A program made the translations under genes and the position numbers. A DNA stretch of 9,167 bases from Candidatus Omnitrophota bacterium. Lineage in GTDB: Bacteria; Omnitrophota; Gorgyraeia; Duberdicusellales; 4484-171. The stretch is from contig JAMWDA010000058.1 in NCBI GenBank assembly GCA_023818995.1, forward strand, positions 1 to 9,167. Reading direction: 5' to 3'. The stretch's first letter is position 1; every line of letters starts with the position of its first letter. The notes under the pieces were generated by a model, which ran no database searches, was not told the DNA's origin, and was given only the letters and a program-made list of their open reading frames with translations. This document shows positions 7,251-9,167 of this stretch, piece by piece.

Positions 7251-8072
7251 ATGGAAGCGATAAAAGCTTATTTAGAAAGGATAAAGGATATTCCGATTCT
7301 TTCTAAGAAAGAGGAGATAGAGCTAATTAAAAGGGCCCGTAAAGGTGATACTAAGGCTCGTTGGAAGCTTATCAATGCTAATTTAAAGTTAGTAGTAAAT
7401 ATAGCGAAAAACTATGCTCATTTTGATATGCCTCTTATGGATTTGATTGCTGAAGGTAATATTGGACTTATGCGCGCAATTGATAAATTTAATATCCGTA
7501 AGGGTTATCGGTTTGCTACTTATGCTGCTTGGTGGATACGCCAAGCGGTTGCTCGTTCTATTATCGAACAAGGTAAAACTATTCGTATCCCTGTTTATAT
7601 GAGTGAGTTGATATCTAAATATATAAAAACAAGAAATAAATTGATGGAGAAACTAAAGAGAGAACCAAACCGCCAAGAGATAGCTAAAAGAATGAATCTT
7701 CCGCTTAGTAAAATTGCTGAGATAGAGTTATGGATGGAAAAGAAGTCGTCTTTAGATGCACCTATAGATGAAGCAGGGGAAACACATCTCTCCGATTTTA
7801 TAAAAACTAGCGGTTACGCCGATAGCGAGAAAGAGATAGAAAAATTTTTTCGTCATGAACAGGTTTTAGACCTATTAGAATTTTTAAGTGAGAGGGAGAA
7901 AAAAATATTAGATTTAAGATTCGGTATAAGTGATGGTCGTAGCCATGTGTTGTCAGAAGTAGCAAAAGAACTTAAGATTTCTCGAGAAAGAGTAAGGCAA
8001 ATAGAGGAGGCAGCTTTAAAGAAGTTACGTAGATATACTTTACAGCAGCAGAAAGAGAATATAGAAATATAG
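7251..8072 (+). CDS. RNA polymerase sigma-70 family factor (RpoD/SigA-like, lacking region 1.1)
   Basis: The protein directs core RNA polymerase to -35/-10 promoters. Region 1.2 begins at once (AIKAYLERIKDIPILSKKEE, 3-22), followed by region 2.1-2.2 (NLKLVVNIAKNY ... DLIAEGNIGLMRAIDKF), region 2.3-2.4 (YRFATYAAWWIRQAVARSI, 86-104), the TIRIPVYM start of region 3 (110-117), SSLDAPIDE..THLSDFI (region 3.2), region 4.1 (LSEREKKILDLRFGI) and the region 4.2 helix-turn-helix VLSEVAKELKISRERVRQIE (233-252). Key residues W94, W95 and Q98 match E. coli W433, W434 and Q437. The position of T440 is Ala (A101). A TAA at 7248-7250 sits directly before the ATG in frame, so no region 1.1 can be encoded here. 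At 273 residues it is a short group 1 or, more likely, a group 2 factor. No convincing Shine-Dalgarno precedes it; the stop of ppdK is 19 nt upstream and apt starts 21 nt downstream. Confidence 0.93.
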   Translation: MEAIKAYLERIKDIPILSKKEEIELIKRARKGDTKARWKLINANLKLVVNIAKNYAHFDMPLMDLIAEGNIGLMRAIDKFNIRKGYRFATYAAWWIRQAVARSIIEQGKTIRIPVYMSELISKYIKTRNKLMEKLKREPNRQEIAKRMNLPLSKIAEIELWMEKKSSLDAPIDEAGETHLSDFIKTSGYADSEKEIEKFFRHEQVLDLLEFLSEREKKILDLRFGISDGRSHVLSEVAKELKISRERVRQIEEAALKKLRRYTLQQQKENIEI

Positions 8073-8083
8073 AGATTTAAAAG

Positions 8084-8090
8084 AAGGAGG
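8084..8090 (+). promoter_or_regulatory. Shine-Dalgarno of apt with unusually short spacing
   Basis: AAGGAGG is a near-perfect anti-SD match but ends only 3 nt before the ATG at 8094. An overlapping AAGAAGG (8081-8087) would give 6 nt. There is no other in-frame start nearby that gives a normal Apt N-terminus, so the site supports 8094 despite the tight spacing. Confidence 0.7.
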
Positions 8091-8093
8091 ATT

Positions 8094-8606
8094 ATGAGAT
8101 TAGATAAATATATAAGGAGTATACCCGATTTCCCTAAAAAAGGGATACTATTTCGTGATATAACAACTTTACTTAATAACCGCCAGGCTTTCAAAAGTTC
8201 TATAGATGAATTAGCTAAACAAGTAAAAGGTATAAAGATAGATTATGTTGTTGCTGCTGAATCACGAGGATTTATTTTGGGAGGAGCTTTAGCCTATAAA
8301 CTTAAATGTGGATTTGTTCCCGTGCGTAAAGCAGGTAAACTTCCTTATAAAACCTACCGTTATACTTACTCTTTAGAATATGGGAAAGACTCTTTAGAGA
8401 TTCACCGTGATGCTATAACTTCCGATTCTAATGTTCTTTTATTGGATGATTTATTGGCAACAGGAGGAACAGCTTTAGCCTTGGTTAATCTCGTTAAAAA
8501 ATTAAAAGCAGAGATAGTAGGTATAATTTTTCTTATTGAGTTAGTTGGACTTAAAGGAAGAGATAGACTGAAAGATTATCCCGTATACTCACTGATTAAG
8601 TTCTAA
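8094..8606 (+). CDS. apt: Adenine phosphoribosyltransferase
   Basis: Apt salvages adenine: adenine + PRPP gives AMP + PPi, in the cytoplasm. The N-terminus IPDFPKKGILFRDITTLL (10-27) is diagnostic. It is followed by AAESRGFILGGALAYKL (54-70), PVRKAGKLP (76-84), the flexible-loop region ending in LEIHRDAI (101-108) and the PRPP-binding signature VLLLDDLLATGGTA (114-127). The end, FLIELVGLKGRDRL, is also typical, and 170 residues is the normal length. It lies 21 nt after the sigma gene, with a strong but closely spaced Shine-Dalgarno, and appears to be the last protein gene of this run. No clear terminator follows; a tRNA gene begins 69 nt after the stop. Confidence 0.97.
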   Translation: MRLDKYIRSIPDFPKKGILFRDITTLLNNRQAFKSSIDELAKQVKGIKIDYVVAAESRGFILGGALAYKLKCGFVPVRKAGKLPYKTYRYTYSLEYGKDSLEIHRDAITSDSNVLLLDDLLATGGTALALVNLVKKLKAEIVGIIFLIELVGLKGRDRLKDYPVYSLIKF

Positions 8607-8675
8607 AATTCTTAGAGTAAATTTGTTAGAGGTCGGACTTAAAAAGAGGGAGCTAATTTCGGGGGAGGGATTTTT

Positions 8676-8748
8676 GCGCCCGTAGCTCAAAAGGACAGAG
8701 CGCAGGCCTCCTAAGCCTGATGTGGCCGTTCGATTCGGCCCGGGCGCA
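8676..8748 (+). tRNA. tRNA-Arg (anticodon CCT), reads AGG
   Basis: A complete cloverleaf can be drawn by hand. The acceptor stem is GCGCCCG (8676-8682) with CGGGCGC (8741-8747), all seven pairs Watson-Crick, plus discriminator A8748. The D stem is GCTC/GAGC (8685-8688, 8698-8701) with loop AAAAGGACA containing the GG pair. The anticodon stem is CAGGC/GCCTG (8703-8707, 8715-8719) with loop CTCCTAA, giving anticodon CCT at 8710-8712. The variable loop is 4 nt. The T stem is GGCCG/CGGCC around TTCGATT (8724-8740). The 3' CCA is not encoded (ATTT follows), so it must be added after transcription. Its high GC stands out from the AT-rich surroundings, as is usual for tRNAs. AGG is a commonly used Arg codon in the neighbouring genes. 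Confidence 0.96.
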
Positions 8749-8763
8749 TTTAAATTAACAACC

Positions 8764-8788
8764 TTATTCCACCCGCCGGGTGGAATAA
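8764..8788 (+). other. Perfect 11-bp hairpin between tRNA-Arg and manC
   Basis: TTATTCCACCC (8764-8774) and GGGTGGAATAA (8778-8788) are exact reverse complements around a GCC loop. In RNA this would be a stable hairpin with a GC-rich upper stem. No U-tract follows on the + strand (AGGGTGG follows instead), and the reverse strand has no adjacent T-run, so it is not a standard intrinsic terminator. It could stop or pause read-through from the tRNA, shape the manC leader, or bind a protein as a DNA palindrome. See the adjoining repeat. Confidence 0.8.
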
Positions 8789-8801
8789 AGGGTGGTATGA
8801 G
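8778..8801 (+). repeat. Imperfect 12-nt tandem duplication covering the hairpin 3' arm and manC RBS
   Basis: GGGTGGAATAAA (8778-8789) is followed immediately by GGGTGGTATGAG (8790-8801), with 9 of 12 bases identical. The first copy is the 3' arm of the hairpin; the second contains the manC ribosome-binding site. The 5' arm TTATTCCACCC could pair perfectly with copy one, or with copy two using one mismatch and one G-U pair. Confidence 0.7.
8790..8795 (+). promoter_or_regulatory. Probable ribosome-binding site of manC
   Basis: GGGTGG ends 9 nt before the ATG at 8805 and offers GGTG for pairing with the anti-SD. It is modest in strength. A nearer ATG at 8797 opens only a three-codon frame (ATG AGT ATA TGA) whose stop overlaps the manC ATG, so 8805 is the start of the recognisable protein. 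Confidence 0.55.
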
Positions 8802-8804
8802 TAT

Positions 8805-9167
8805 ATGAAAGCATTGATATTAGCGGGAGGATTAGGGACAAGACTTTGGCCGCTCTCTCGGGAAAATTATCCTAAACAATTTATTAAAATAAATGGTGAG
8901 AGTTTGCTTTTAAAAACCTATAAAAGATTTTTAAAAATATGTGATAAAAAAGATATATATATTATTACCAACAATAAGTATCGTTTTTATGTTTTTAACG
9001 AAATATCTTCTTTAAATGACAGAATAGAAGACAATCTTATTCTTGAGCCTATTGGAAGGAATACATCTGGAGCTGTTATTTTATCTTTAGTTTTTTTAAA
9101 AGAAAAAGCCAGATTAAAAGAAAATGAATCTGTTTTTATAACCCCATCCGACCATATAATAATAAAT
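8805..9167 (+). CDS. manC: Mannose-1-phosphate guanylyltransferase, 3'-truncated by window edge
   Basis: The first 121 codons are visible, open to the last base. The enzyme makes GDP-mannose from GTP and mannose-1-phosphate, the precursor for mannosyl, fucosyl and related residues in surface polysaccharides. The nucleotide-binding signature AGGLGTRLWPLSR (7-19) is followed by NYPKQF (21-26), as in ManC/AlgA/CpsB rather than in RmlA or GalU. EPIGRNTSGA (81-90) matches the EPxGRNTxPA motif and PSDH (114-117) matches the usual P-A/S-D-H. Whether a C-terminal phosphomannose isomerase domain follows cannot be seen. The gene lies 56 nt after tRNA-Arg and probably starts a new transcription unit. 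The visible part is rich in AAA, ATA and TTT codons and looks at least as AT-rich as the upstream genes. Confidence 0.9.
   Translation, partial: MKALILAGGLGTRLWPLSRENYPKQFIKINGESLLLKTYKRFLKICDKKDIYIITNNKYRFYVFNEISSLNDRIEDNLILEPIGRNTSGAVILSLVFLKEKARLKENESVFITPSDHIIIN

Noticed and set aside
7389..7571. Reverse-strand open frame of 60 codons
   Set aside because: It lies wholly inside the sigma gene opposite conserved regions 2.1-2.4, has no recognisable domain and is explained by antisense of a real gene.
7853..8194. Reverse-strand open frame of 113 codons
   Set aside because: It is antisense to sigma region 4 and the apt start, both well conserved; its hydrophobic stretch is the complement of Lys/Glu-rich coding sequence and the A-rich gap.
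8607..8675. Terminator or tRNA promoter in the apt to tRNA gap
   Set aside because: A G-rich run (8661-8669) and T5 (8671-8675) precede the tRNA, but there is no matching C-rich arm apart from 4 bp with the tRNA acceptor strand, and no convincing -35/-10 pair.
8764..8788. Palindrome as a Rho-independent terminator
   Set aside because: The stem is strong enough, but no U-tract follows on either strand, and a ribosome-binding site follows at once; kept only as a hairpin of unknown role.
8797..8808. Three-codon leader frame ATG AGT ATA TGA overlapping the manC start
   Set aside because: Too short to judge; stop-start overlap of this kind arises easily by chance and no regulatory codons are present.

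Overview
The window comes from an AT-rich bacterial chromosome. Every gene lies on the + strand in a tightly packed, operon-like run. The gene types are a bacterial-type PolX, an alpha2 (single-chain) glycyl-tRNA synthetase, pyruvate phosphate dikinase, a short sigma-70 factor and a membrane-anchored ApbE. This set suggests an anaerobic or fermentative bacterium outside the Proteobacteria. A candidate lineage of the Omnitrophota/Elusimicrobiota kind would fit, but that placement is a low-confidence guess from gene content, not a phylogenetic result.

Layout: (1) 1-1119, the 3' part of polX (DNA polymerase X with PHP exonuclease), cut by the left window edge. (2) 1101-2153, apbE (FAD:protein FMN transferase with an N-terminal membrane anchor), overlapping polX by 19 nt. 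(3) 2119-2982, panB (ketopantoate hydroxymethyltransferase), overlapping apbE by 35 nt. (4) A short AT-rich gap with a near-consensus sigma-70 promoter (2997-3024). (5) 3049-4416, glycyl-tRNA synthetase. (6) 4460-7231, ppdK. (7) 7251-8072, a sigma-70 family factor that begins directly at region 1.2. (8) 8094-8606, apt. (9) 8676-8748, tRNA-Arg(CCT). (10) 8764-8801, a perfect 11-bp hairpin whose 3' arm is imperfectly duplicated over the next gene's ribosome-binding site. (11) 8805-9167, the start of a mannose-1-phosphate guanylyltransferase gene, cut by the right edge.

The genes cover repair (polX), flavoprotein maturation (apbE), pantothenate/CoA synthesis (panB), translation (GlyRS, tRNA-Arg), central carbon and energy metabolism (ppdK), transcription (sigma factor), purine salvage (apt) and nucleotide-sugar synthesis (manC). 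One biochemical thread is visible: GlyRS and Apt release AMP and PPi, and PPDK interconverts AMP + PPi + PEP with ATP + Pi + pyruvate. Linking them as an AMP/PPi-recycling unit is inference. The manC start after the tRNA probably opens a separate surface-polysaccharide module.

I found no CRISPR array, insertion sequence, toxin-antitoxin pair or defence system, and no gene-free stretch over 300 bases. Most of the window is ordinary housekeeping sequence. The least explained parts are the hairpin/duplicated-arm leader of manC and the nature of the sigma factor.
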